A stretch of 64,000 nucleotides of DNA from an uncultured Cohaesibacter sp. (lineage in GTDB: Bacteria; Pseudomonadota; Alphaproteobacteria; Rhizobiales; Cohaesibacteraceae). How positions within the stretch are numbered: position 1 is the stretch's first letter; the number at the start of each line of letters is the position of its first letter. The position numbers were made by a program, and so were the translations under genes. The notes under the pieces are model-generated. The model did no database searches. It was given only the letters and a program-made list of their open reading frames with translations, and was not told the DNA's origin. This document shows positions 26,417 to 33,204 of the stretch, in pieces. The stretch is taken from NCBI RefSeq assembly GCF_963677725.1, contig NZ_OY782507.1:372001-436000 (forward strand). The letters are read 5' to 3'.

Positions 26417-26614
26417 ATGAACTGGAATCAGATTGAAGGCAATTGGGAACAATTTAAGGGCAAGGTTCAGGCCCAGTGGGGCGAATTGACCGATGATGAG
26501 CTTGATGTCATTGCCGGGAACCGTAAGCAGCTCGCAGGTAAACTGCAGGAGCGTTATGGAAAACGCGAAGAAGAAGTCGAACGTGACATCGACAACTGGA
26601 TGAACAGCCAGTAA
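26417..26614 (+). CDS. CsbD family stress-response protein
   Basis: Small hydrophilic protein of 65 aa, full length for the family. The NWEQFKGKVQAQWGELTDDE core and the terminal EEVERDIDNW are characteristic of CsbD-like general stress proteins, whose molecular role is unclear. An AAGGAG ribosome-binding site precedes the ATG. An EcfG promoter lies upstream and a terminator downstream, so it is a single-gene unit under general-stress control. Confidence 0.92.
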   Translation: MNWNQIEGNWEQFKGKVQAQWGELTDDELDVIAGNRKQLAGKLQERYGKREEEVERDIDNWMNSQ

Positions 26615-26641
26615 TCATGATGAGGCAATTGGCCTTAGAAG

Positions 26642-26674
26642 AAACGGAGTCCTTTGGGGCTCCGTTTTCTTTTG
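26642..26674 (+). terminator. Intrinsic terminator after the csbD-like gene
   Basis: The ACGGAG stem pairs with CTCCGT, with an A-rich left flank, followed by a T-rich tract, 28 bp after the stop codon. Confidence 0.75.
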
Positions 26675-26750
26675 TGCGTTGGGGGCTCCACCCTCTTTTC
26701 ATTTCATTTGTTCTGTTCTGCTTTATCGGCAAGTTTAAGCCAGACAAAAG

Positions 26751-26785
26751 AAAAGCGTCTCTGACGTGATATCAGAGACGCTTTT
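26751..26785. terminator. Strong terminator after the DUF1328 gene
   Basis: A perfect 14-bp stem (AAAAGCGTCTCTGA with its complement) around a 7-nt loop, flanked by A and T runs. It lies 30 bp beyond the minus-strand gene and could serve either strand. Confidence 0.85.
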
Positions 26786-26814
26786 AGGGGACGATTGTTG
26801 CCATCGATTTTTGT

Positions 26815-26979
26815 TTAGCGACCACGTACCAGATGCATGATCACGGAAATCGCGAGGAATGCAAGGAACAGGAAGAACAGAATCTGAGCAATACCGGCGG
26901 ACGCACCAGCAATTCCACCAAACCCAAGCACACCTGCGATGATCGCCACAACAAAAAACACCAAAGCATAATAAAGCAT
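26815..26979 (-). CDS. DUF1328/YtjA family small membrane protein
   Basis: A 54-aa protein too short for most gene callers. The sequence begins [20 protein letters not shown] and carries a second hydrophobic segment ending in VIMHLVRGR. This is the pattern of the DUF1328 family, two membrane helices separated by a Gly-rich turn ([11 protein letters not shown]). AGGAG stands upstream of the ATG at 26979. An EcfG-type promoter with a 17-bp spacer is 30-55 bp upstream. DUF1328 genes are often stress-induced in Alphaproteobacteria; the function is not known. Confidence 0.85.
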   Translation of the reverse strand: MLYYALVFFVVAIIAGVLGFGGIAGASAGIAQILFFLFLAFLAISVIMHLVRGR

Positions 26980-27008
26980 GTCATTTCTCCTATGTGATAT
27001 ATATATTA

Positions 27009-27034
27009 AACGCCCACATAGGAGAAATTGTTCC
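27009..27034 (-). promoter_or_regulatory. EcfG-type promoter for the DUF1328 gene
   Basis: On the minus strand GGAAC (27034-27030), 17-bp spacer, CGTT (27012-27009). It overlaps a 14-bp inverted repeat whose other arm is the ribosome-binding site. Confidence 0.75.
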
Positions 27035-27050
27035 CTGTTTCTTTGTGTTT

Positions 27051-27836
27051 TTACTGAGCTCTTGACTCAAAGAACAAGGCCTGACTAATCAAAGCCTTGA
27101 CCATGTCTTCATTGAAGGGCTTGGTAACGAGGAAAGTTGGCTCTGGACGTTCGCCGGTCAACAGGCGCTCTGGATAGGCGGTGATAAAGATCACCGGAAT
27201 GTCGCTGTCCAGCAGGATGTCATTGACCGCATCGATGCCTGATGAGCCATCGGCGAGCTGAATGTCTGCCAGCACCATTTTGGGCTTGTCATTGTTATAG
27301 AGTACCATCGCTTCGGCATGGGTGCGAGCGATGCCGGTGACACGGTGGCCGAGACTTTCTACCATGTGCTCGATATCCATGGCGATCAGTGGCTCATCCT
27401 CGATGATAAGGATGTCAGTAGCAACCTGCTTGGAGATCAGTTCGGAGGCTTCGCTCAACAGTCCCGGAACCGCATCAACGTCCACGCCGAGAACGGTGGC
27501 GATTTCCTCGGGATTAAAGTCCTCAACTGCAGACAACAAAAAGGCCTGGCGTGGCGCCGGGGGAACATTTTGCAGATTGGCTTGCGCCCTGCTCTCCCAG
27601 CCGAAAGGCGAATCCGCTAGCGGCACTTCAACATTCGCACTACGATACAGATCGGAGAACAGCTTGTAGAGAGAAACCCTGTCACTGCCATTGTCGGGGA
27701 AAAGCGACACGTCGGCGATCATGGCTTGCAGAGTTGCCGCCACAAAAGCATCTCCTGATGTTTGAGACCCCGTCACGGATCTTGCGTAGCGACGAAGAAG
27801 GGGAAGATGCGCGGCAACACGGCTTGAAAGCGTCAT
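27051..27836 (-). CDS. phyR: PhyR general stress response regulator
   Basis: Anti-anti-sigma factor of 261 aa. Residues 1-130 resemble an ECF sigma factor but lack a functional DNA-binding role in this family; they mimic sigma when the protein is phosphorylated and sequester NepR. Residues 140-255 are a receiver with EDEPLIAMD, phospho-acceptor Asp191 in [12 protein letters not shown], the family-typical [12 protein letters not shown] and Lys in VTKPF. It is divergent from nepR-ecfG, the standard arrangement. No EcfG promoter with correct spacing was found for phyR itself. Confidence 0.96.
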   Translation of the reverse strand: MTLSSRVAAHLPLLRRYARSVTGSQTSGDAFVAATLQAMIADVSLFPDNGSDRVSLYKLFSDLYRSANVEVPLADSPFGWESRAQANLQNVPPAPRQAFLLSAVEDFNPEEIATVLGVDVDAVPGLLSEASELISKQVATDILIIEDEPLIAMDIEHMVESLGHRVTGIARTHAEAMVLYNNDKPKMVLADIQLADGSSGIDAVNDILLDSDIPVIFITAYPERLLTGERPEPTFLVTKPFNEDMVKALISQALFFESRAQ

Positions 27837-27927
27837 CTGTAACAGTCTCCTTGATGCATTCGATTGGAAAATCGAAGTTGATTATAATGTCCTAATTCGC
27901 CAGATAAAAAAAAGTTCCACATCGTTG

Positions 27928-27952
27928 GGAACTTTTTTGCAACTGCCGCGTT
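27928..27952 (+). promoter_or_regulatory. EcfG-type promoter for nepR-ecfG
   Basis: GGAAC (27928-27932), 16-bp spacer, CGTT (27949-27952), 47 bp upstream of the nepR start. The -35 element also forms the right arm of an 11-bp inverted repeat centred near 27922. Fits autoregulation of the sigma factor. Confidence 0.85.
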
Positions 27953-27998
27953 TATATAGCAGAACAATGCCAATTTTGTGGCCTGAAAAGGTGTTAAG

Positions 27999-28220
27999 AT
28001 GACAAACGCAAACAACAATTCAGGCATCTTGAGCGCTTCTGACATGCTGGGGCGAGCGGGACGGGGCAGTGATGCCCTTGATCCCAACAGCGCAATAGCT
28101 CAGAAACTCAAGGCGCTTTATACGCAAACCGAACAGGAAGCCATCCCGGATCGTTTTCTTGACCTCCTTGAGCAGCTCGATGAAGCCGAGCGTGCTGCAA
28201 GCGTCAGTGCCAGGGGGTAA
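27999..28220 (+). CDS. nepR: NepR anti-sigma factor
   Basis: Small anti-sigma factor of 73 aa. The central IAQKLKALYTQTEQEAIPDR and FLDLLEQLDEAE segments are the two helices by which NepR grips EcfG or, on stress, the sigma-like part of PhyR. The N-terminal 30 residues are low in order, as is usual. AAGGTG precedes the ATG. The ecfG gene begins 8 bp after the stop, and phyR lies opposite. Confidence 0.94.
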   Translation: MTNANNNSGILSASDMLGRAGRGSDALDPNSAIAQKLKALYTQTEQEAIPDRFLDLLEQLDEAERAASVSARG

Positions 28221-28228
28221 GCGATTCA

Positions 28229-28783
28229 ATGGAAAAATCGGATGCAAGTTTCAAACGGGAGATGCTTTCCGTTCTCCCCAGCCTGCGCGCTTTTGCAATG
28301 TCCCTATGTGGCAAGCATGATCGCGCTGATGATCTGGTACAGGATACGGTGATGAAGGCTTGGTCCAAGCAATCAAGCTTTGAACCGGGTACGAATATGC
28401 GGGCCTGGTTGTTCACCATTCTGCGCAACGAATTCTATAGCCAAATGCGCAAAGCTGGCCGTGAAGTGCAAGATAGCGAAGGCACCTTCACCAACAGTCT
28501 TTCGACACAACCAGCACAACATGGACAAATGGACTTGCAAGATTTTCAGCAAGCCCTGTCCCAGCTGCCGGACAATCAGCGCGAAGCAATCGTACTGGTC
28601 GGCGCTTCTGGCATGTCGTATGAAGAAGCCGCTGCGATTTGTAATTGCAAAGTCGGAACGATCAAGAGCCGAGTCAATCGCGCTCGCACCCACTTGCAGG
28701 AGTTGCTGTCCATGGACGAAGATGGCACCTACCAGCCCGACACAAGTTCGGCTTCGGTCGTTTCCCAGGCCTTTGCCGGATAA
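28229..28783 (+). CDS. ecfG: EcfG general stress sigma factor
   Basis: ECF sigma factor of 184 aa. Region 2 spans about residues 10-80 (LRAFAMSLCGKHDRADDLVQ, with DTVMKAWSKQSSF and TNMRAWLFTILRNEFY) and region 4 spans about 105-165 (LSQLPDNQREAIVLVGASGM, YEEAAAICNCKVGTIKSRVN). This is the EcfG group. It would recognise the GGAAC/CGTT promoters found across 24-32 kb. Translationally close to nepR, with a strong terminator after it. Confidence 0.95.
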   Translation: MEKSDASFKREMLSVLPSLRAFAMSLCGKHDRADDLVQDTVMKAWSKQSSFEPGTNMRAWLFTILRNEFYSQMRKAGREVQDSEGTFTNSLSTQPAQHGQMDLQDFQQALSQLPDNQREAIVLVGASGMSYEEAAAICNCKVGTIKSRVNRARTHLQELLSMDEDGTYQPDTSSASVVSQAFAG

Positions 28784-28813
28784 TTCAATTTTTCTATCCT
28801 TCATTTAACTTAG

Positions 28814-28843
28814 CCCGATGTGCCTTTGGCCATCGGGTTTTTT
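28814..28843 (+). terminator. Intrinsic terminator after ecfG
   Basis: Seven-base stem CCCGATG with CATCGGG, then six T residues, 31 bp after the ecfG stop. Confidence 0.85.
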
Positions 28844-28934
28844 GTATCTGGTGTGATCCCCGGCCTGTTGGGCTCCCTCCCCTATGGCTTCACATCTGCA
28901 CGCCCCACGGAATACCGCACCGTTCGATTAGCGC

Positions 28935-28974
28935 AAAAAGAAGCCTTCACTGTCGCACGCAACAGGAAGGCTCA
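28935..28974 (-). terminator. Intrinsic terminator after dps
   Basis: On the minus strand a GAGCCTTC/GAAGGCTTC stem with an inner CTGT/ACAG stem is followed by five T residues, just past the dps stop. Confidence 0.8.
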
Positions 28975-29013
28975 AGGTCACAGACTGCCGTGTTATTTGT
29001 GTCGTAGGCCGAA

Positions 29014-29523
29014 TTATTGGCTGTCGATCGCGCGCAGCATCCAGAGGGCCTTTTCATGAAATGTGAGACGCGCGGTCAGCATGTCTTCGGTCACCATATC
29101 AGCATTTTCGCCGGCCTGGGTGGCTGCGCGTCGCATGGTGCGCACAAGTTCTTCGTGCGAGGCAATCAAATCCTCGACCATATCCTGTGCCCGCAAGGTG
29201 CTGACGTCTTCACGATTCGGGGTAAAGTTGTCAAAGCTTACGCCTTTGACAGGAGCGACAGCATCGAGTGCACGGATACGCTCGGCGATCACGTCAGCTG
29301 CGGCGAACAAATCGTTGTAATGGTCTTCGGTCAGTTCATGCAATGACTTGAAAAGTGGACCGACAACGTTCCAGTGATAGATATGGCTGACCACAGTTAG
29401 CTTGTATGTCGCACCGAGAATGTCTGACAGGGCTTCGGCCATGTCCTTGCGGTAGGTTTCATCAAGACCATTGTTGATGTTGGAGGTTTTGGGGGCGGCT
29501 TGAAGAACAGATTGTACTGTCAT
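29014..29523 (-). CDS. dps: Dps family DNA-protecting ferritin-like protein
   Basis: Mini-ferritin of 169 aa. The ferroxidase ligands sit in HIYHWNVVG and DHYNDLFAAADVIAERI, as in Dps proteins, which form 12-mers that oxidise Fe(II) with peroxide and coat DNA. The N-terminal 25 residues are variable. AAGGATG precedes the ATG. It sits among general-stress genes, as Dps often does, although no EcfG promoter of correct form was seen directly in front of it. Confidence 0.94.
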   Translation of the reverse strand: MTVQSVLQAAPKTSNINNGLDETYRKDMAEALSDILGATYKLTVVSHIYHWNVVGPLFKSLHELTEDHYNDLFAAADVIAERIRALDAVAPVKGVSFDNFTPNREDVSTLRAQDMVEDLIASHEELVRTMRRAATQAGENADMVTEDMLTARLTFHEKALWMLRAIDSQ

Positions 29524-29605
29524 GATTGAACATCCTTTTCATTTCATTGCATCTGAACCGATCAGGCACACCTGTGGCGTCGCTTCAATCGATTGACGCG
29601 AAAAC

Positions 29606-30028
29606 TCATTTCTTTGAGGGGCGCTTGCGCGAAACATAACCAGCAGCGGCAATACCACCGCCAAGTGCCATCATCATCAAGGGGGAAGATCGGACGACGC
29701 TGTAAACCATTTGCAGGGTCGCCATGTCATTTCGAGTTGAAGCACGCGCAGCTGCTCTCACACGCGCCCGTCTCTTACGCCTTCTGGCGACGGCATAAAG
29801 GACCAGCGCTGAGGCGATAAAGGCTAATGCTGCCATAATGATCGAGGCGTTAAGCGCGCCCAGAGCATGATCTAGCAGAATAAAGAGCGCGATCAGTGCG
29901 AAGACCAATCCCACAAGGCCGGTGAGGAAGGCTGCTGTGAGCAGTAACCCGTCCTCTAACCCACCTTTGAGCTCTCGCTTCATGCCAGGGCCTAGCATAT
30001 CACCCAATATGGAGACAAAAGCCAACAT
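29606..30028 (-). CDS. Small membrane protein, phage-holin superfamily III-like
   Basis: A 140-aa protein with two strong hydrophobic segments (LLLTAAFLTGLVGLVFALIALF and an Ala-rich one around 60-80) and a third weak one near 118-130, separated by a very basic stretch (RRRKRRARVRAAARAS). The arrangement resembles proteins named holin superfamily III or Actinobacteriophage holin, which in this setting are not phage genes but envelope-stress proteins paired with DUF883. It begins 3 bp after the DUF883 gene and is probably translated with it. Function unknown. Confidence 0.6.
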   Translation of the reverse strand: MLAFVSILGDMLGPGMKRELKGGLEDGLLLTAAFLTGLVGLVFALIALFILLDHALGALNASIIMAALAFIASALVLYAVARRRKRRARVRAAARASTRNDMATLQMVYSVVRSSPLMMMALGGGIAAAGYVSRKRPSKK

Positions 30029-30031
30029 GAC

Positions 30032-30352
30032 TTATTTACGGACCAAGAGGGCCGCCAGAAAGCCTACGCCGGCTGCAACACCAATGGCGGCAAGTGGCTT
30101 TTTGCGGATTTCGAGCATCAATTGCGCTTCAGCGCGACCGAAATCCTGATTGATGTCCGTCAGTTTTTCCTGTGCTTTTTCAACGGCAACCTGTGCGGCA
30201 CCGCGCGCCCGATCCTGAAGATTGATAACCTCTTCGGTTCCGCGCTTTGAAAGCAATTCAGTGATCCCTTCGATATCACTGCGAAGCTGCTCGATCTCCT
30301 TGCCAAGATCAACTTCTTTGGTAGAATTGGTTTTGTTGGCAGCAGTAGCCAT
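30032..30352 (-). CDS. DUF883 (ElaB/YqjD-like) membrane-anchored protein
   Basis: A 106-aa protein. A long amphipathic coiled-coil-like region (about residues 10-75) leads to a C-terminal membrane anchor, IRKKPLAAIGVAAGVGFLAA followed by LLVRK, the DUF883 signature. In E. coli such proteins tether ribosomes to the membrane in stationary phase. A clear AAAGGAGAAAG ribosome-binding site precedes the ATG at 30352; the frame continues upstream without homology. Probably stress-controlled; a GGAAC on the minus strand at 30444-30440 with 17-bp spacing to CATT is only a near-match to an EcfG promoter. Confidence 0.8.
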   Translation of the reverse strand: MATAANKTNSTKEVDLGKEIEQLRSDIEGITELLSKRGTEEVINLQDRARGAAQVAVEKAQEKLTDINQDFGRAEAQLMLEIRKKPLAAIGVAAGVGFLAALLVRK

Positions 30353-30477
30353 AACACTTTCTCCTTTTAGATATCCAGTTATCACGTCTGTCGTTCGTTG
30401 TTCGTCAGACACCCAACCAATGCACCAAGCCTGAAAATTGTTCCGGAAAAACATTAGAAAAATTTTTGCTTTAAATA

Positions 30478-30502
30478 GGAACATAATATGCATCTGTGCG
30501 TT
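30478..30502 (+). promoter_or_regulatory. EcfG-type promoter for the HWE kinase gene
   Basis: GGAAC (30478-30482), 16-bp spacer, CGTT (30499-30502), about 136 bp before the kinase start. Confidence 0.75.
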
Positions 30503-30637
30503 GTAAGACTGTTTACTAGGCGTAAAAACCACTATGCTTTTCGCTCCACTTATGCTCAAAACGGGCGGCAACTGTTCGCCAAATCCAACCAGTCCATTCT
30601 GATACCAGATCATTTCTGACCCGAGGCCAACCAAAGA

Positions 30638-32101
30638 ATGATCAAATTTTCCAATTTGAACGACAACCTGCTAGCTCTGGTGCAAGATCCTGGGCGTTTG
30701 GGTGTAATCCGCCCATTCACTCAATCAGGAATCATGCCCGACGCCGATTTTGAAACGCTGATCGAAATGATCCGATTGCAAAGCGGTGCTGACAAAGCCT
30801 TTATCGCTCTGGTTGGATCAGATCTCATAGCCTATCAAGCCAGTGCACATCGGGACGGCTGTTCCATCGATTTGAAAAACCGCAGAGACGAGATTGCGCT
30901 CACTTGCCTGAAGGAACAGGCAGATTGGCGGCTGGCCAACGAAGCCGACGCAGTGCCTTCCCTGTCTATTTGGGGATTGCCGATCATGGTAGGGGGGTAT
31001 CCGATTGGCAGTCTGTGTTTGATCTATTCCGCAGGTGCTGACGGGCCTCAACCGCAACAGTTGAAGCGGTCGGCATTGCTGGTGGCGTCCTTGTATGAAA
31101 TGAAACGGTCGGCACGGGCACGTGAGATGGAAAAGTTCGACTTGTCGCGGGCCAACATTCGCTATGCGCTGGCATTGAAGGCCGCACGTATTGCAACCTG
31201 GAACTGGAACAAGGAAGACGGCCATGTCGAGTGCGACGAGCGCATGAGAGACTTAATGGGGCTGGAGGATTTCGGCCCCATCACGACCAAGAGCTTTCTC
31301 ATGCAACTTGATCGGGACGATTTGAAACGGTTGAAGGCAGAGATTACCAATTTTGATGGAACAGAGGAAGACTTAACTGTCGAATTCCGTGCCAGACGAA
31401 CCGGCAAATATCTACTCGCAATCGGTCATATGTTTGAGCGGGACGAAAATGGTCAGCCCCAGCAGGTGCTCGGCGTTGCAATTGATCTCACCGAGAGCAA
31501 ACGCAGTGAAGCCAAGACCAGATTGCTGCTGCGTGAGGTCAATCATCGTGTCAAGAACATGCTGGCGATCCTTCAATCTCTGGCCACGCAAACCCTGCGC
31601 AACACGCTCTCGCCCGAGCATTTCACCCGCGCCTTTTCTGGCCGCCTTGCTGCGCTGGCAACCTCGCACAGCTTGTTGTCGGACCAGGAATGGGACGACA
31701 TTGATCTGGTCAGCCTGATCACGACGCAGGTCAAACCCTATGCCAGTCACTATACTGAACAGGTCAAACTTGACGGTTTGCCAATAGCCATCAATGCGGA
31801 TGCGGCGATTGCGCTGGGACTGGTGATGCACGAATTGGCGACCAATGCCATGCAATATGGGGCTCTGTCCACGCGCGACGGGCGGCTTCATATCCGGATT
31901 GACGGCACTCATAGTCCCTCAGGCCAGCCAATGGTGACCATCCATTGGACGGAACATGGTGGGCCAGCAGTCAGCGAAGAGCGGCGCTATGGCTTTGGCT
32001 CGGTGCTGATCGAGCATAGCCTTAAAAAGATTGTCGGCAGTGATGTGTCCATGGAATATCGGGACAGCGGCATGGAAGCAACCATATCCATGCCGATCTA
32101 A
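30638..32101 (+). CDS. Cytosolic GAF-PAS HWE-family sensor histidine kinase
   Basis: Soluble kinase of 487 aa without membrane segments. Residues of about 25-160 look like a GAF domain (GADKAFIALVGSDLIAYQAS, SIWGLPIMVGGYPIGSLCLI), residues 175-285 a PAS domain (LALKAARIATWNWNKEDGHV), and 290-487 an HWE kinase with phospho-acceptor His303 in REVNHRVKNML, N-box MHELATNAMQYGA and the W-x-E of IHWTEHGG. It has its own EcfG promoter, so kinase and cascade would be in positive feedback. With phyR 3 kb away, it is the second candidate PhyR kinase here. No conserved Cys or His pattern tells what the GAF/PAS part senses. Confidence 0.88.
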   Translation: MIKFSNLNDNLLALVQDPGRLGVIRPFTQSGIMPDADFETLIEMIRLQSGADKAFIALVGSDLIAYQASAHRDGCSIDLKNRRDEIALTCLKEQADWRLANEADAVPSLSIWGLPIMVGGYPIGSLCLIYSAGADGPQPQQLKRSALLVASLYEMKRSARAREMEKFDLSRANIRYALALKAARIATWNWNKEDGHVECDERMRDLMGLEDFGPITTKSFLMQLDRDDLKRLKAEITNFDGTEEDLTVEFRARRTGKYLLAIGHMFERDENGQPQQVLGVAIDLTESKRSEAKTRLLLREVNHRVKNMLAILQSLATQTLRNTLSPEHFTRAFSGRLAALATSHSLLSDQEWDDIDLVSLITTQVKPYASHYTEQVKLDGLPIAINADAAIALGLVMHELATNAMQYGALSTRDGRLHIRIDGTHSPSGQPMVTIHWTEHGGPAVSEERRYGFGSVLIEHSLKKIVGSDVSMEYRDSGMEATISMPI

Positions 32102-32139
32102 AAATCCCGGATACAGAAAATTAAAATAGTCTAAATCTC

Positions 32140-32164
32140 GGAACTATCCCCCTCCCCGTTCGTT
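32140..32164 (+). promoter_or_regulatory. EcfG-type promoter for the PRC-barrel gene
   Basis: GGAAC (32140-32144), 16-bp spacer, CGTT (32161-32164), about 90 bp before the start; the leader is A/T-rich. Confidence 0.8.
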
Positions 32165-32253
32165 TTACCAATGCAAGCAAGATTGATATAAAGCTTACTC
32201 CAATGAATAAGCTTCATATCTGCTTGTAATCAGAAATTATTACGAGGAGAAAG

Positions 32254-33099
32254 ATGATGAAAACCATTCTTGTTGCTACGACTGCTTTGGTTTCCGTGAT
32301 GGCCACCAGCGCTTATGCGGCAGACAATACGGCAAAGAGCAAGGAGATGGACAAAAGTGCGACGATGGAATCGAGCGCACCGGACTCCGGTGAGGTGATC
32401 CAGTTCAGCATCTTTACCAAGGAAGTTTCTCCTGAAGCAACGGTGAGCCGCAACGGCTATCTGTCCGCCACACCGGGCCAGATTCTGGTCAGTGGCCTGA
32501 TGGGCAAGACTGTCTATTCCACGATGAAGAATGAAGCCGGTGAGCATATTGTCATTGGTGATGTGAATGACATTGTGCTGGATGGTCATGGGACCGTTGA
32601 GGCAGCGGTTGTTGGTGTCGGTGGTTTCATCGGGCTGGGTGAGAAAGATGTCGCCGTGGATTTTGATCGTCTACAATGGATGAACTGGGACGGTGAGCGT
32701 CGTCTGGTGATGGCTTCGTCCAAGGAAGAGCTGGAATCAGCCCCCGGTTTCAATCGCGAAGGCGTGTCCAAAATGATCAACGCCAACCTGTTGGTGATTG
32801 ACCAGAACAAGCTCAGTGCAGATCAGTTGATCGGCACCAGCGTCTATGGCGAGCAGCTCAATGAGATCGGTGAAGTTGGCGATGTCATTCTTGATGGAAA
32901 TGAGCGTGTCGTTGCTTATATCGTTGACGTTGGCGGTTTCCTCGGCATCAATGCCAAGCCGGTTGAGCTGGCATCAGATAAATTGAGTGTTTATGCCGAT
33001 GCCAAAGGCATTCTGCATGTCTACACCCCGTTCACTCAGGAGCAGCTCGAAGGCATGCCTTCTTATGATGCAAAAGAGGCGACAACTCTGTTGAAATAA
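32254..33099 (+). CDS. Secreted protein with two PRC-barrel domains
   Basis: Protein of 281 aa with a Sec signal peptide (MKTILVATTALVSVMATSAYA). Two PRC-barrel domains follow, at about 75-150 (MGKTVYSTMKNEAGEHIVIG, DVAVDFDRLQWMNWDG) and about 185-260 (IGTSVYGEQLNEIGEVGDVI, GGFLGINAKPVEL). A GAGGAGAAAG site precedes the ATG. The protein is probably periplasmic or surface-associated. PRC-barrel proteins of this sort are common stress-induced proteins in Rhizobiales with no settled function. An EcfG promoter and a terminator make it a single-gene stress unit. Confidence 0.88.
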   Translation: MMKTILVATTALVSVMATSAYAADNTAKSKEMDKSATMESSAPDSGEVIQFSIFTKEVSPEATVSRNGYLSATPGQILVSGLMGKTVYSTMKNEAGEHIVIGDVNDIVLDGHGTVEAAVVGVGGFIGLGEKDVAVDFDRLQWMNWDGERRLVMASSKEELESAPGFNREGVSKMINANLLVIDQNKLSADQLIGTSVYGEQLNEIGEVGDVILDGNERVVAYIVDVGGFLGINAKPVELASDKLSVYADAKGILHVYTPFTQEQLEGMPSYDAKEATTLLK

Positions 33100-33145
33100 C
33101 ATCACCGGGCCTCGCCCGACGATGTAAAGCTTCAAAGCAATTGAT

Positions 33146-33184
33146 AAAAGGCGCGGTCCCGATTTGGCGGACAGCGCCTTTTTC
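33146..33184. terminator. Intrinsic terminator between PRC-barrel gene and recJ
   Basis: AAAAGGCGC (33146-33154) pairs with GCGCCTTTT (33174-33182) around a 19-nt loop with T-run; it lies between convergent genes and could serve both. Confidence 0.75.
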
Positions 33185-33204
33185 TCGTTTGAAGAGCAAA
33201 AAGA

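Noticed and set aside
27895-27918. Possible EcfG promoter for phyR on the minus strand
   Set aside because: GGAAC is present but the next CG lies only 14 bp away and reads CGAA, not CGTT, so spacing and sequence both fail.
30419-30444. Possible EcfG promoter for the DUF883 gene on the minus strand
   Set aside because: GGAAC with 17-bp spacer leads to CATT, one base off the CGTT core; too weak to list as a promoter.
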